Positions 63,336 through 64,000 of a stretch of 64,000 nt of DNA are shown here, piece by piece (within the stretch, counting starts at the first letter, position 1; each line of letters begins with the position of its first letter). The DNA is from Planctomycetia bacterium (GTDB lineage Bacteria > Planctomycetota > Planctomycetia > Pirellulales > Thermoguttaceae). The notes beneath the pieces are model-generated. The model was not told where the DNA came from. It was given only the letters and a program-made list of their open reading frames with translations, and did not search any database. The translations under genes were made by a program, and so were the position numbers. Where the stretch lies: the NCBI GenBank assembly GCA_030539295.1, contig JAUNSJ010000008.1, positions 62,001 to 126,000 of the forward strand. Direction: 5' to 3'.

Positions 63336-64000
63336 ATGAGAACATTATTCCGTTTTTGTTGTCTGGCTCTGCTCGCATGTTCACTTCTGACCCCGCTTAA
63401 CGCTGTTCAGGCAGAAGAACTCATTCTGGCCGCCGGCGGCGTGAGCGACTACGTTATTATTCTTCCGGCAAGCGCGACTCCGGTTCAGCAGTCGGCTGCC
63501 CGTGAATTACAGACCGTTTTTAAAGAGATGAGCGGGGCCGAACTCGCCATCGTTCCGGAAACGGAGCATGCGGCCACCGCAAACGATAAGGTCTTCGTGA
63601 TCGGTCCGGGTAAAGCGTCTGCCGCCCTGCTTGGCTCGGTCGATGAATCGGCGTTCCCCTACGATACAATTTGCATTAAGCGTGCCGGCAACGCTATTGT
63701 TCTAACCGGCCACGCGACCCGCGGCCCGATCTACGCGGTCGATACGTTCCTGGAAGAGACGCTCGGTTGCCGCTGGTGGACCAGTACGGAAGCTTTTATT
63801 CCAAAACTTGCAACCGTCACTGTCGATACGTTCGACAAGATTTATACGCCCAAGCTGATCTATCGTGAGTCGTACTATCGCATGGCACACGAAGGTCAAT
63901 TCGCCGTTCGCTCCAAATGTAATGGCAACGACTGCCGCATTCCCGAAGAATTGGGCGGCCACCATCAGTATCAATTTTTTGTCCACTCCTTCTACCGGCT
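63336..64000 (+). CDS. Secreted DUF4838-type glycan-related protein, N-terminal 221 residues (cut by window edge)
   Basis: The frame is open to the edge. Signal peptide MRTLFRFCCLALLACSLLTP, cleavage after AVQA. The region YVIILPASATPVQQSAAREL, then FVIGPGKASAAL, AIVLTGHATRGPIYAVDTFLEETLGCRWW resembles the N-terminal, alpha-glucuronidase-like domain that precedes DUF4838 in many planctomycete and Bacteroidetes proteins. AGGAG lies nine bases before the ATG. Location 130 bp after rhaA suggests a rhamnose-containing polysaccharide as target, which is inference. Confidence 0.75.
   Translation, partial: MRTLFRFCCLALLACSLLTPLNAVQAEELILAAGGVSDYVIILPASATPVQQSAARELQTVFKEMSGAELAIVPETEHAATANDKVFVIGPGKASAALLGSVDESAFPYDTICIKRAGNAIVLTGHATRGPIYAVDTFLEETLGCRWWTSTEAFIPKLATVTVDTFDKIYTPKLIYRESYYRMAHEGQFAVRSKCNGNDCRIPEELGGHHQYQFFVHSFYR

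Overview
The window comes from a member of the Planctomycetota. The markers are a DUF1559 pseudopilin with a type IV-like N-terminus and an H-X9-DG C-terminal motif, an ECF sigma factor next to a FecR/LamG membrane protein, short lipoproteins with a carboxypeptidase-regulatory-like fold, a Tat-exported Gfo/Idh/MocA protein, a very large secretin, and intergenic DNA rich in palindromic repeats. This is inferred from gene families; no rRNA or tRNA gene was seen. Both window edges cut a gene.

Layout. 1-8.8 kb (leftward): a surface-glycan locus. A consensus sigma-70 promoter and a tandemly repeated leader precede a short GntR-type regulator, a lipoprotein gene interrupted by an in-frame amber codon, and a Tat-exported oxidoreductase. 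A five-gene operon follows: ECF sigma, FecR/LamG, DUF1559 pseudopilin, lipoprotein and a GH127-like glycosidase cut by the window edge. 9-16 kb: ahcY, an unknown secreted protein, suhB, mnmA and efp, all leftward, with epmB (EF-P lysine modification) divergent from efp. 16.5-21.4 kb (rightward): glgX, a CPA1-type antiporter and an orphan FecCD permease, all overlapping. 21.9-25.4 kb: a secretin. 26-30.6 kb: lemA, an M48 protease and a Ser/Thr kinase. 31-38.3 kb: a LysM membrane protein and, divergently, a giant autotransporter. 38.6-41.4 kb: pfkA, dapF and a BASS-type transporter. 41.5-47.7 kb: pepF, DUF502 and several hypothetical or small lipoprotein genes. 48-51.9 kb: an Mla-type (MlaE-MlaF-MlaD) lipid transport operon. 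52.3-58.5 kb: an RND efflux pair, an unknown membrane protein and an ASCH protein. 58.4-61.4 kb: uvrC and metK. 62-64 kb: rhaA and a DUF4838 protein cut by the edge, probably a rhamnose-related glycan locus.

Two glycan-related loci at the ends (GH127-like; rhaA/DUF4838) flank mostly housekeeping and envelope genes. metK and ahcY supply two steps of the S-adenosylmethionine cycle. efp and epmB supply the modified elongation factor. The envelope theme is strong: secretin, autotransporter, Mla, RND, LysM and several lipoproteins.

The most unusual features are the amber-interrupted lipoprotein, the tandem-repeat leader behind a perfect promoter, the sigma/FecR/pseudopilin/glycosidase operon, and a mosaic family of hairpin-forming intergenic repeats that occupies six gaps, each lying downstream of at least one gene and twice abutting a stop codon. 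No CRISPR array, prophage, transposase or restriction system was recognised.
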